NCBI RefSeq assembly: GCF_963678635.1
Contig: NC_087064.1
Location: 899,688-963,687 of the forward strand
Direction: 5' to 3'
Origin: Symsagittifera roscoffensis
Lineage: Eukaryota > Xenacoelomorpha > Acoela > Convolutidae
Length of the DNA stretch: 64,000 bases
Part shown: positions 11,601 to 21,967 of the stretch, piece by piece
Layout: every line of letters begins with the position of its first letter
How positions within the stretch are numbered: position 1 is the first letter of the stretch
Notes under the pieces: model-generated
The model's database searches: none
Seen by the model: only the letters and a program-made list of their open reading frames with translations
What the model was told of the DNA's origin: nothing
Translations under genes and position numbers: made by a program

Positions 11601-13957
11601 ATCATGGCTGTAAGGGCTTTAACATGAAATAACACTCAACTAGTCCGATGATTATTTGTGGTATCTGATTTTGCTTGAAAACTTTTCAGTGCCGTTCGAA
11701 TCATGACTGTAAGGGCTTTAATATGAAATATCACTCAACCAGTCCCATGATTATTTGTGGTATCTGATTTTGCTTAAAAATTTTTCAGTGTCGTTCGAAT
11801 CACGGCTGTAAGGGCTTTAATATGAAATATCACTCAACCAGTCCGATGATTATTTGTGGTATCTGATTTTGCTTGAAAACTTTTCAATGCCGTTCGAATC
11901 ATCGCTGTAAGGGCTTTAATATGAAATATCACTCAACCAGTCCGATGATTATTTGTGGTATCTGATTTTGCTTGAAAACATTTCAGTGCGGTTCGAATCA
12001 TGGCTGTAAGGGCTTTAATATGAAATATCACTCAACCAGTCCGATGATTATTTGTGGTATCTGATTTTGCTTGAAAACTTTTCAGTGCCGTTCGAATCAT
12101 GGCTGTAAGGGCTTTAATATGAAATATCACTCAAAGAGTCCGATGATTATTTGTGGTATCTGATTTTGCTTGAAAACTTTTCGAGCCGTTCGAATCATGG
12201 CTGTAAGGGCTTTAATATGAAATATCACTCAACCAGTCCGATGATTATTTGTGGTATCTGATTTTGCTTGAAAATGTTTTAGTGCCGTTCGAATCATGGC
12301 TGTAAGGGCTTTAACATGAAATATCACTCAACTAGTCCGATGATTATTTGTGGTATCTGATTTTTCTTGAAAACTTTTCAGTGCCGTTCGAATCATGACT
12401 GTAAGGGCTTTAATATGAAATATCACTCAACCAGTCCCATGATTATTTGTGGTATCTGATTTTGCTTGAAAACTTTTCAGTGTCGTTCGAATCACGGCTG
12501 TAAGGGCTTTAATATGAAATATCACTAAACCAGTCCGATGATTATTTTTGGTATCTGATTTTGCTTGAAAATTTTTCAGTGCCGTTCGAGTCATCGCTGT
12601 AAGGGCTTTAATATGAAATATCACTCAACCAGTCCGATGATTATTTGTGGTATCTGATTTTGCTTGAAAACATTTCAGTGCGATTCGAATCACTGCTGTA
12701 AGGGCTTTAATATGAAATATCACTCAACCAGTCTGATGATTATTTGTGGTATCTGATTTTGCTTGAAAACTTTTCAGTGCCGTTCGAATCATGGCTGTAA
12801 GGGCTTTAATATGAAATATCACTCAAAGAGTCCGATGATTATTTGTGGTATCTGATTTTGCTTGAAAACATTTCAGTGCGGTTCGAATCATGGCTGTAAG
12901 GGCTTTAATATGGAATATCACTCAACCAGTCCGATTATTATTTGTGGTATCTGATTTTGCTTGAAAACTTTTCAGTGCCGTTCGAATCATGGCTGTAAGG
13001 GCTTTAATATGAAATATCACTCAACCAGTCCGATGATTATTTGTGGTATCTGATTTTGCTTGAAAGTTTTTTAGTGCCGTTCGAATCATGGCTGTAGGGG
13101 CTTTATTATGAAATATCACTCAACTAGTCCGTTGATTATTTGTGGTATCTAATTTTGCTTGAAAACTTTTCAGTGCCGTTCGAATCATGGCTGTAGGGGC
13201 TTTAATATGAAATATCACTCAACTAGTCCGATGATTATTTGTGGTATGTGATTTTGCTTGAAAACTTTTCAGTGCCGTTCGAATCATGGCTGTAAGGCTT
13301 TAATATGAAATATCACTCAACCAGGCCGATGATTATTTGTGGTATCTGATTTTGCTTGAAAACTTTTCAGTGCCGTTCGAATCATGGCTGTAAGGGCTTT
13401 AATATGAAATATCACTCAACCAGTCCGATGATTAATTGTGGTATCTGATTTTGCTTGAAAACTTTTCAGTGCCGTTCGAATCATGGCTGTAAAGGCTTTA
13501 ATATGAAATATCACTCAACCAGTCCCATGATTATTTGTGGTATCTGATTTTGCTTGAAAACTTTTCAGTGCCGTTCGAATCATGGCTGTAAGGGCTTTAA
13601 TATTAAATATCACTCAACCAGTCCGATGATTATTTGTGGTATCTGATTTTGCTTGAAAATTTTTCAGTGCCGTTCGAATCAAGGCTGTAAGGGCTTTAAT
13701 ATGAAATATCACTCAACTAGTCCGATGATTTTTTGTGGTATCTGATTTTGCTTGAAAACTTTTCAGTGCCGTTCGAATCATGGCTGTAAGGGCTTTATTA
13801 TGAAATATCACTCAACCAGTCCGATGATCATTTGTGGTATCTGATTTTGCTTGAAAACTTTTCAGTGCTGTTCGAATCATGGCTGTAAGGGCTTTAATAT
13901 GAAATATCACTTAACCAGTCCGATGATTATTTGTGGTATCTGATTTTGCTTGAAAAA
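8689..13957 (+). repeat. 99-bp satellite array inside the SLC2 intron (about 53 units)
   Basis: A nearly unbroken head-to-tail array fills most of the 6557-bp intron 8015-14571. The unit is 99 bp, for example GCCGTTCGAATCATGGCTG at 10207 and again 99 bp on. Typical landmarks per unit are CTTTTCAGTGCCG, CTGTAAGGGC, TCACTCAACCAGTCCGATG and GGTATCTGATTTTGCTTG. Near 9670 and 9980 a unit carries an 8-bp TGATTTTC duplication. Because 99 is divisible by three, 65-codon frames arise on the minus strand at 9443, 11141 and 12427; I treat them as artefacts. The array ends abruptly at a GAAAAATGAAGAAAAAG tract. Confidence 0.95.
10289..12860 (+). repeat. higher-order repeat: two 1286-bp blocks of 13 satellite monomers
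   Basis: Diagnostic monomer variants recur in fixed order. Monomers with CTTGAAAATG start at 10289, 10981, 11575 and 12267, so the spacing alternates 692, 594 and 692 bp. Each is followed by a monomer with CATGACTG and CAGTCCCATG, then one with GTGTCGTTCGAATCACGG, then one with a CATCGCTG variant, then one with ACATTTCAGTGCGG. A seven-monomer block ending in AAAGAGTCC and CGAGCCG plus a six-monomer block make a 1286-bp compound unit, present twice (10289-11574 and 11575-12860). The 65-codon frames at 11141 and 12427, exactly 1286 bp apart, agree. Confidence 0.85.
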
Positions 13958-14571
13958 TGAAGAAAAAGAAGAAAGAAGTAAAACACACCCGGTACAAATA
14001 TCCTCCCAATTTTCAATGGTCGGAACAATAACGCTTCTTTCTGCAAACGAAGATGATTTTTGTTTCCGCCAGAAAAAGGGAAAGGAGAGAAAGTACGAAT
14101 TGTGGCTTTTTCTGCATAAAGGTTGGAGCCGCAACCGCAAAAATAATAACAGTCCCGGTTGAGTTAAATCACAGATTGAATCTCTTTCAGTGGTCATTTC
14201 ATAGCTATTGAGAAGTTTCACTGGAAAATTACTGAGAAAAAAAAACTGCTAATATTTTTTACGTACGCCTGACAAGCAATTATAAACTGTACCTTGAAGT
14301 TTTCTGTGTTGCTTTCGTTGCATTACAAAACATTAAAAAGTCTAAGAAAATGTTGTTTTAATCTGCGAAAACAATTTTTTTGTTTTAATTCTTAATTGAA
14401 GAAAAATCATCAAATTCTTTTTATATGAACCCTACGAATTTCTGTGGAACTTTCACAAAAGTAATTTTGTATGTTAGGAGGCGGTCACAAGTTATCAAGA
14501 TATAAAGGATATTCCAAACCTAGACATTACCTGATAATGAATGAGTTTTTAGAGTCGATAATTACTTTCAG
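13958..14571. other. end of SLC2 intron after the satellite
   Basis: This is AT-rich intron sequence ending in the acceptor TTACTTTCAG. Overlapping frames of 70 and 104 codons on opposite strands have no recognisable content. Confidence 0.6.
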
Positions 14572-14983
14572 GAGTGAACAACGGGATCTGCACATCTGCA
14601 GGTCCAATCTATCTCAACGAGATTGCCCCCACCGCCATCAGAGGAGCTGTGGGTGTCATCTTCCAGCTCAACGTCGTCTCTGGCATCCTGGTTGCTCAGA
14701 TTCTGGGCTTCGATGCTCTTCTTGGAAGCGCAACTCTGTGGCCGTATTTAATAGGCATGAACTTAGTAGTGGGCTCAGTCCAACTGTTGACTTTGCCATT
14801 TTGCCCAGACAGTCCCAAGTTTCTGCTGGTGATCAAAGGGAGCAGAGAACGTGCGAGTAAGGCGTTGAGGCGTCTGAGAGGAGCGGAGGCTGACATCGAC
14901 AAGGAGATGGAAGAGATGATTGAAGAGGACAGAAAAGAGAAAGAAGAGCCGCCAGTGGGCTATATGAACTTATTGACCGTCGG
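14572..14983 (+). CDS. SLC2/GLUT-type sugar transporter, exon with TM5-TM6 and central loop
   Basis: The exon starts phase 1 after TTACTTTCAG (completing Gly, so IG joins VNNGICTSAG) and ends phase 2 before GTGAGC. It encodes the conserved TM5 region (GPIYLNEIAPTAIRGAVGV, family form YxxExxPxxxRG), TM6, the PDSPKFLL signature (family PESPRFLL) and a long charged cytoplasmic loop rich in Glu/Lys (RGAEADIDKEMEEMIEED). Joining the exons at these phases restores an uninterrupted transporter frame, which supports the splice sites. The Asp and Lys in PDSPK are conservative variations of the family motif. Confidence 0.92.
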
Positions 14984-15193
14984 GTGAGCTTCATCATCGC
15001 CTTTTCTCCAATCTCTCTTCAGGCTTCATGAAAATTTTGACCAATTCTGGTTATTTTGTAAAAATTACGCGCACTTGTTCATAGCTTAATTTTTCATTAT
15101 CCAATTAACAACCAGCTCTCTGACTTTTACAGTGCCTATTTGGTTGCAGATTTTAACCCAGGCCACTAAATTCGAAAGGTTCCACTGTTTTAG

Positions 15194-15938
15194 GTATCTT
15201 CGTCGTCCTCTTATCATAGCCTGTGTTTTGGCAATGTCACAACAACTCTCCGGAATCAACGCAGTCTTCTACTATTCCTCGCCTATCTTCAGAGCATCTC
15301 TGCCCTCCCACCTCCTCCGCGATGACCCCGACTTCCCCAAGTACATGGTGTCTGTGGCGGGTGCTATCAACCTCATTTTCACCGTAGTTGCGGTCTTCAC
15401 TATCGAACCCCTCGGCCGGAGAAAGTCGCATATAATTGGTCTGTCTGGGATGGCTGTGTGCGCACTAGTAGTTGCCATACTCTTGAGTGGGCTGGAAGTG
15501 AATGATGACCAGACATGCAGAGGCGTAACTCCGACCGATGCCACCAACTATGTCTCAATCACTCTGCTTCTTCTCTCAGTCGCTTTCTTCTCCATCGGTC
15601 CCGGCCCTATTCCCTGGGTCATCACAGCCGAAATGTTCACTTCCAGACCAAGGCCAAAAGCCATATCCATTGCAAACACTGTCAACTGGTTGTGTAACTT
15701 TGCAATAGCTCTCGGATTTGAGCCCCTAATCAATGCAATTTGTGGTTGGGTGTTCATCATTTTTGCGATTTTGCTGATAATTTTTATCTTCTATTTGGCA
15801 ATTAAGGTTCCGAAAACGGCTGGGCTATCCGTTCAGGATGTTGTGGCCACGTTCAAACTAGCGCAAGGCATGCGGAAGAATACTGAAGACGAAGAACAGA
15901 AGAAAGAAGAAGACGATAAAAGGGAAACTACATTTTAA
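15194..15938 (+). CDS. SLC2/GLUT-type sugar transporter, final exon with TM7-TM12
   Basis: The exon begins after ACTGTTTTAG in phase 2 and runs to TAA at 15936-15938. It carries the sugar-binding TM7 motif QQLSGINAVFYYS, the LGRRKSH loop (family GRR), the TM10 motif GPGPIPW followed by TAEMF and RPRPKA, the TM11 NWLCNF segment and the C-terminal VPKTAGLSVQDV (family VPETKGRTF; note Lys for Glu). The tail is strongly acidic/basic (ending KKEEDDKRETTF). The extracellular loop before TM9/TM10 contains a single Cys (DDQTCRGVTPTD). The three exons give about 478 residues, close to the usual 490-500 once the missing N-terminus is added. A reading frame open from 15132 extends into the intron, but that extension breaks family alignment. 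Confidence 0.93.
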
Positions 15939-16250
15939 TTGCAATTTGCATTTTAATTTGACCAAGTAACTCTAAGTTAATTATCTTTTGACCAAGTATT
16001 TCTATGTTTCGACATTTTTATCAGTCGTGCAGTTTTCTTGGCTTTTTGTCTAGCTGAAGTCAGCGAGCTAAAAATAATATTTTTTCTCATAAATTCCTGA
16101 AAAAAAAAACATCAAACCGTGGCAAAATACTCGCCTCGAAAATCTTTACCAACATTTTTTCTTCTAACTTTCATCAAATTTCTAACGTTATTGTAAACAC
16201 CGTTTGCCGATAGTAGAATAGTCAACTGACCTATCTATTCTAGCTCAGAT

Positions 16251-16256
16251 AATAAA
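16251..16256 (+). terminator. possible polyadenylation signal of the SLC2 gene
   Basis: A canonical AATAAA lies about 313 bp after the transporter stop codon. It is the first such hexamer that I noticed downstream. No cleavage-site evidence is available from sequence alone. Confidence 0.35.
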
Positions 16257-18880
16257 AGAAAGGATAAAGAACATAATTGAGTTAAGACCATATGTCATAG
16301 TCAACCCAACTTAACGAAAACATTGACTTGCTCACTTCAGTAGAGTTCGCAGCACCAACGTGCAAGTAAAACATGACCAGTTAAAGTAATTTATTTAATA
16401 TTAAAAATTGCAATCACAGCGCTTCCCTTACTAAGAGTTTTATAAAATACCAACTTTTTTTACAATACTGTTTCTTTTCCCCTCGAACAAAAGGTTCAAA
16501 GACGGAAATTTGTGCAAAAAACTTACAACATTGTAGCAATAATTAGAGTACGGCAATCTGAAATGTATAAAAGATTATAAGTAAGTAAAAAAATTTCCTT
16601 TCATCTGCGGGATAATTGTCGACTGAAAAAATACTGTTGATAGCAGATTTTTAAAGTTTTAACAAATGAACTAGGAGCACAATTTGAGAAATTCTCAGCT
16701 TAATTTGAGCGGCAGGTACGTTCAGTCTTAGAATTAGAGAAAAACAATTCAGTAAATAAATCAATTTTGCTTTTCTGGGAGGAAATCCTTCAGGAATCCG
16801 TCAACTTGATGAAGTAAAACACTCTCAATAATTGACTCTATAGCATTCGCCTCTTTCTTATTCGTCGTTAAACTCTGAGGTCGGTAAGGATGTCAGCAAC
16901 TCTTGGACTTCATGTTCTAGGAAGGTCCGAGTTGCACTGATTACTGTTCAACGAGGACATGCATCGGGGCGTCGTAGATATGGAAAGAAGGCGGAGGTAC
17001 TGAATGCGGGCTTTCGTGTCTGTCTAGATCCTGATTTCGTGAGGCATTCCGTTGAAGATCCATCTTGGGGTGAACCTAAGTTTAATTTTTCCAGCTTAGT
17101 GAAGTTATCCCATGGCAGTTTGGCGATGTCTAAATTTTGGGCTTAAAATCATAAAAGTCGGCAGTTGGTTTATCTCGCCCTTCTTCCCTGCACGGTAAGA
17201 CGCCCACCGTCCATTCCCAATTGGTTTGATCTGAAGCATAAAACAATGAAAAGAAAGATTCCTTTTCAGCGAGCAAACCTAGAACAATGTTCTTCTTTTT
17301 CGATATTGTTAGTTGATGTCTTGTCTTATTCCCTTTGACTTTGTCGTCCTGCTGGAATTGCTTCGAACTCTAATTCTTGTCATCTGTCTGAAGCAATGAT
17401 GATCGCTTCATTCTAAACTATCGTTGGTCAAAATCGTTTCCATTTCATGCTGCTTCAGAGAGGATGTTTTAAGTTCGGATTGGCATTAGTTCATGTAAAA
17501 TCTTTTTTTCTCGTTTGAACTTTTTTTCAATGAATAGTTTTATCCGCAGATTGAATAATTGAATGGGACATCTGCAGATTGAATAAATTTCTACCTCAAC
17601 GATTGGTAAAAGAGCTCCTTGTCTCTTTCAATCAATACTTTTCAAAGGAAATTTCAATTCTTTAGAGGTTGCAATAGCTGAGGAAGATAAGTTGAGTAGG
17701 ATAGGAGGAGACGCTGGGCGAGTATCTGAATCAAAGTCTTTCATGTCGGGTCACTTTTATTCTGTTTTCTAACGGAGTGTCTAGATATTCTCAATCAATC
17801 GTGTCATCTGTAGCGCAGTTGTAAGCTCCGTCTTTTGACAAAAGTATTTGTATGTTGTCAAAAAGATGTTTTTACAGACTAAGTTTTTCCGATGGGTATT
17901 CGTTTTTCTAACGAAGTTTTTCGCTAAGGCGTACAATTTGTTTTAGACCGAATTGCACTCCGAACACTGCATACAACTTTAAAACACGAGTAGTTTACAG
18001 ATTGCTTGGGTGTTTCTGTGGAAATAGGCTGTAGTTTTTAATTCGCTGCATGAACATGTTTTTCGCTAATCTGTTGGACTGGTGGTCCGCAATAGTACTA
18101 AATACAAGGTTAGACATTTTGAATCCTGAATTAATTTAAAATCGGACCGAGTAAAACATGACGGGTAATTCACTCGGATAGAATTTGGAATACCATCTAA
18201 TTGAATATAACCAAGTGAAAAGTCTGCTCGACAAATTTTGATCAGTTCGATTTTTTTTTCAATTTTCTTCTTGTCTCTTGATGTTTTCTCTGACACCACT
18301 ATAGGATCAACACAACCTATGCTACCTTAGGATCAAAAAAGTGTAGGTGTAATTTGGATTGGAATCGAATTATCTCTAAAAGTTTCAAGTCAAATTTTGT
18401 TTTGAGTATTTATCGAAAATTCACAGTAATTTGGCATAAACGATCAATTATTATTTGAAAGTTTTTTTTGAGGAGGAGATTTTGTAACCAATTGTTTCAG
18501 ATAGGTACTCAATTATTTTAATCTTCCCGGGTTGCCCCGTTTCTATCCTGAGTTTCAGTTTATTTTGTTTTTCTCAGATTAATTTTCGCAAGTGTTATAA
18601 ATTTTCTTGTCAATTTTATCTGACAATAATTGAAGCGAAGCTTTTCCCCTGCCATTGCTTATAAATAAATGTCGAGGATATTTATTTGGTTCAGAATTCT
18701 GAGGCATCATAAATAAACCTTATATTTGTCAAACTAGTTAAATTTATTATCTTGACAATTTACAAAATAATAATTTTCCTTTTTACTACACAAAGAGCAA
18801 AAACAGGGCTTAAAAATGAGGGACATCACACATCTGCATGACGAAACGAAAATTCTTCCGGTCTGAACCCACAATTAAAA
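16257..18880. other. intergenic sequence without a supported gene
   Basis: About 2.6 kb of AT-rich sequence. A slightly GC-richer patch at 16860-17160 has a short frame (KKAEVLNAGFRVCLDPDF...) that stops within 60 codons and matches nothing I recognise; it may be retroelement debris. The rest shows only short frames and poly-T runs. Confidence 0.45.
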
Positions 18881-18884
18881 GCTC

Positions 18885-19215
18885 TCAGAGCAGCTCCTTT
18901 TTGGCTGCCATCAAGATCAAAGAGCTGACCAACACACAAATGACCACAAAGGCTTCAACTGGAACATCAGCCCCAACCTCGAGTGTAAACTCAAGCCCGA
19001 CTTTGAAAACTAGGAGAGCATAACTAAGGATGATTATGGCTTTTGAAAAAAAATAATTCCACACATCAGAAGCACTGATATTTCTAAATGAAAAACCTAA
19101 TTTACTTGGCAGAACACCATCACCACCAATATCGGCAAGCCAAAATGAATTTGACCAGAAAGCCACATGGACACTCTCACAATTTCGATCCGGGTAACCA
19201 ACTTAATTAAATAAT
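18885..19215 (-). CDS. possible membrane-protein exon or chance frame
   Basis: A minus-strand open stretch of about 110 codons bounded by stops has no ATG near its start, so it would have to be an internal or last exon. It has two hydrophobic segments (AIIILSYALLVFKVGLEF and EAFVVICVLVSSLILMAA) and ends KKELL. I do not recognise it. The plus strand at the same place has a Ser/Thr-rich frame, and neither has support from a neighbour. A hydrophobic frame can arise as the antisense of polar A-rich DNA, so I rate this low. Confidence 0.2.
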
Positions 19216-19237
19216 TACCATCACAGACTTAAAAACA

Positions 19238-20103
19238 ATGTACTCGACTCCTGTTCAATACACATCACCGAGCACCTATTCATTCTTCAGGTATACCATA
19301 CCTCCCTTAACAACAAGAGCTTGTGGGAGAAACCCGAAGAAGCTTTCAAGCATCTGCAACTTATCACGTAACCTCACAGCGGTATTTTTTATCGGTTTTT
19401 GCTCCCAACTAAAACTGTCCGCTCTAACCGAGATGCAGTTTCATTCAGTTCGCGGGACGTCAAAAGGGCCTGCGCGAATTGCAGTGATAGATCGATTACT
19501 GTAACAATGGGATCCAGAAAGAACACGAACGACTACACTCCTCGTGGAAGAACTTACGAAAACTTACGAAAACTTGCAGAAACAGCAGGATTTTCAGATA
19601 TTTACGCACAAGATTTCAGCGAATATTTTCAAGACATCAAAGATTACATTTACCTAAATGGTGAAAAATATCGACCACAAGATATATCACCAATCAATAT
19701 TTTTAGTTTTGTAAATCTCAAGAACGAAGTTTTAGCCTTTCTAGGATGGCCATTTTCTATCTTAGAAAGATTGACTGTCTTATACGCTATGTTTAACTTT
19801 ATTGGATTTCTTTTCTCACTATTGAAAGGAATCTATAACACATGCGCAATACATACACAAGTAAACCGACAAGCCAGCGTAGCACGCATATTTTGCGCAG
19901 GATTTTTTGGAATATTTTCATCATCAATAAATAAAAACCTCATAGATGAACAAATTAAAATATACAAAACAAAACTATCAACAAATCCCAACACATACGA
20001 TGATTCAAATAATAAAACAAATGCATTACCTACGGCACCCATTTGCCAAATCTACATCATAATCATCCATTATCATAAGTCTCACGAAATTTTTGATACT
20101 TAG
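19238..20103 (+). pseudogene. envelope-like or other membrane-anchored protein remnant
   Basis: Two overlapping plus-strand frames (19238-19504 and 19399-20103) look like one broken gene. The second encodes a polar N-terminal part (TYENLRKLAETAGFSDIYAQ), then a long hydrophobic stretch (residues about 105-150, including LERLTVLYAMFNFIGFLFSL), a short NTCAIHTQVNRQASVARI hinge and another hydrophobic segment (FCAGFFGIFSSSIN), then an Asn/Thr-rich tail. The first frame contributes a Cys-containing segment with NLS/NLT glycosylation sequons. This order (ectodomain, membrane anchor, short tail) resembles envelope-like proteins of retroelements, but no family motif fixes it. No ATG clearly starts the gene. 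Confidence 0.4.
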
Positions 20104-20262
20104 CAATCACAAACACTCCAAACTTAAGACCCAGCCACATACAAAGCTCCATACAACATACAGTGACACAACACCATCCAATTGACGATACATACGAACA
20201 AATCATTGAACAGCCCCATACACCACTTTTCAATCTCAAAATAATCTTTTTTTTAGCCCACG

Positions 20263-20700
20263 ATGAGCAGACAAGTTGGATCACTCCACCGATCAAACTC
20301 CCATCCTGACAACCTCCAAAATCAACTCCTTATTATCCCACTTTTTGCTTTTCCGCCACCTGATTCACCACAAATGAATACATCATCAGGCATGAATTCT
20401 GACACTAACTCAGATATCACAATTTATACAACAAATTCACAATTCAATAACTCTTATATTGAAACTCCCGATGAGCTCGCAGATTGCGAACCATCACCTT
20501 CTACTCATACCCCGACCAGCTCACCAACCTTCTCAAAACCTCCTTTCCGACCTATCCAACCAAAAGCCAAGATACATCTCCCTACACTCCTTCTCAAGTA
20601 ACCCCAACATACTACCCATTCAAAAATGAACGCTCCACCAACAACTTCCAGATAACATTCAAATTTCCGAAGAACTAGATAATTTTATAACACTCCAACA
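20263..20700 (+). pseudogene. Pro/Ser/Thr-rich low-complexity frame fragments
   Basis: Overlapping frames (20263-20601 and 20484-20678) encode Pro/Ser/Thr/Asn-rich sequence such as PSPSTHTPTSSPTFSKPPF. The same composition continues in changing frames to about 20810, as expected for one frameshifted disordered region. It follows the membrane-protein remnant directly and shares its G-poor, A/C-rich composition, so it probably belongs to the same decayed element. No function can be assigned. Confidence 0.35.
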
Positions 20701-20807
20701 ACAATTGCTATCTCCCCACACTCCAACCATTCGCCAATTATCATCAACAATAACATCATCAAATCCACCAACACCTACACCATTTTCAAATTATACTCCA
20801 TCATTAG

Positions 20808-21967
20808 CTCATTCATGCACATCAACAGAAACATCCACCAGTACTAATCAATCGTGCTTATAGAAATTTTAAACGAAAATTCCCAAATGACCCATTCCCA
20901 TCCAAACCCGGAACTGCCCCAGAATATGTTAACCAACCAGACCACACCAATACTCCAAATTACCTTCAAATAAACCTACCCTTCTTTCCCCAATACACCC
21001 TAAACCAATCCGACCTTAGTCCAGAACCACATCATTTCAGAGATGAATATGTATTAATACGCACACTTCATTGGACAGCTTATTATAATTTCACTAACCC
21101 TCTTACGCTACCACTCCTTAACACCACAGAAGATATTGAAAGATGTAGAAACGAATTATTTACTCTAACAACATCACTAATATCCGGACAATTTACATAC
21201 GTAGGATATAAAAAATTACTGAAAACATTCACTGCACCCATCGCTAACGACTACTCAATTGAATATTATGATCATAACATCATCAGATCTAATCAAGATC
21301 AATTTCTTGACGACGATCAATTCGCAAATCCACAAATAACAGAAAAACTTTTCAATAAAACATCATACAACATACTTATTCACACTTAACGTCCTCGATA
21401 AAAAGTATGATCACATTATTTCAGAAGCACTATCAGACATTCAGGTATATGAACCATTTCACGAAAAATTTAAAACATTTTCACTAACCTTTCACTTCCT
21501 GACACCAAAAGAACGTGATTTGCACTGCTCACACGACATCATGTTGAGAACTAAGCAAACACACACCTACACTTATTATCGTTTCATTCAAAATCATTTT
21601 CGTACACACACTATCACGACAACCTCACCACAGATTTCAATTCATCAATTTCAAATACAGCTCACCGTTTTTCCTAAGCTTCACGTATTGCATTAAAAAA
21701 ACTAACATGCAAGGCATCCTCCGGAATTATGACCCAATTACTCAAATGTATATATTTTGTCCCCTCACGAAGACCTTCAATGACGAAGAATCCCGGCCCC
21801 TGATCATTCTGCTTGAATATATTCAACCTATAGAAGTAGCCATTTTAGATTTCATCCACAACACTAAATACAATCATAAAATTAACAATCTAATCCAGAA
21901 CACACCTCATGAATTTTCAATAGGCACCGAAGAATTAAAAACCTTAAAAGCACTACAATTGATTTAG
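20808..21967 (+). pseudogene. unrecognised protein remnant in three consecutive frames
   Basis: Three successive plus-strand frames look like one gene broken by frameshifts: 20808-21389 (193 codons, no ATG at its start), about 21385-21696, and 21697-21967. The first contains FRDEYVLIRTLHWTAYYNF and RNELFTLTTSLISGQFTYVG. The second opens in the other frame right where the first stops and contains YDHIISEALSDIQVYEPFHE. The third contains LLEYIQPIEVAILDFIHNT. Amino-acid composition is even and protein-like, not low-complexity, which argues for a former gene. I recognise no domain. The neighbourhood suggests the 3' part of a retroelement or an integrated virus-like element. Confidence 0.4.

Noticed and set aside
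8689-13957. Array read as CRISPR or as a 33-residue repeat protein
   Set aside because: Units are contiguous without unique spacers, and the DNA is metazoan. The 65-codon frames arise because 99 is a multiple of three; stops and indels break them everywhere else.
8689-13957. tRNA genes in the satellite
   Set aside because: Only the B-box-like core is present; there is no acceptor stem, anticodon arm or A box that would fold into a tRNA.
13907-14221. 104-codon minus-strand frame at the end of the SLC2 intron
   Set aside because: It overlaps the satellite end, has no motif and competes with an equally long opposite frame.
15132-15193. Upstream extension of the last SLC2 exon to 15132
   Set aside because: It is open, but the added residues do not align with the family, and the acceptor at 15193 restores the frame with the preceding exon exactly.
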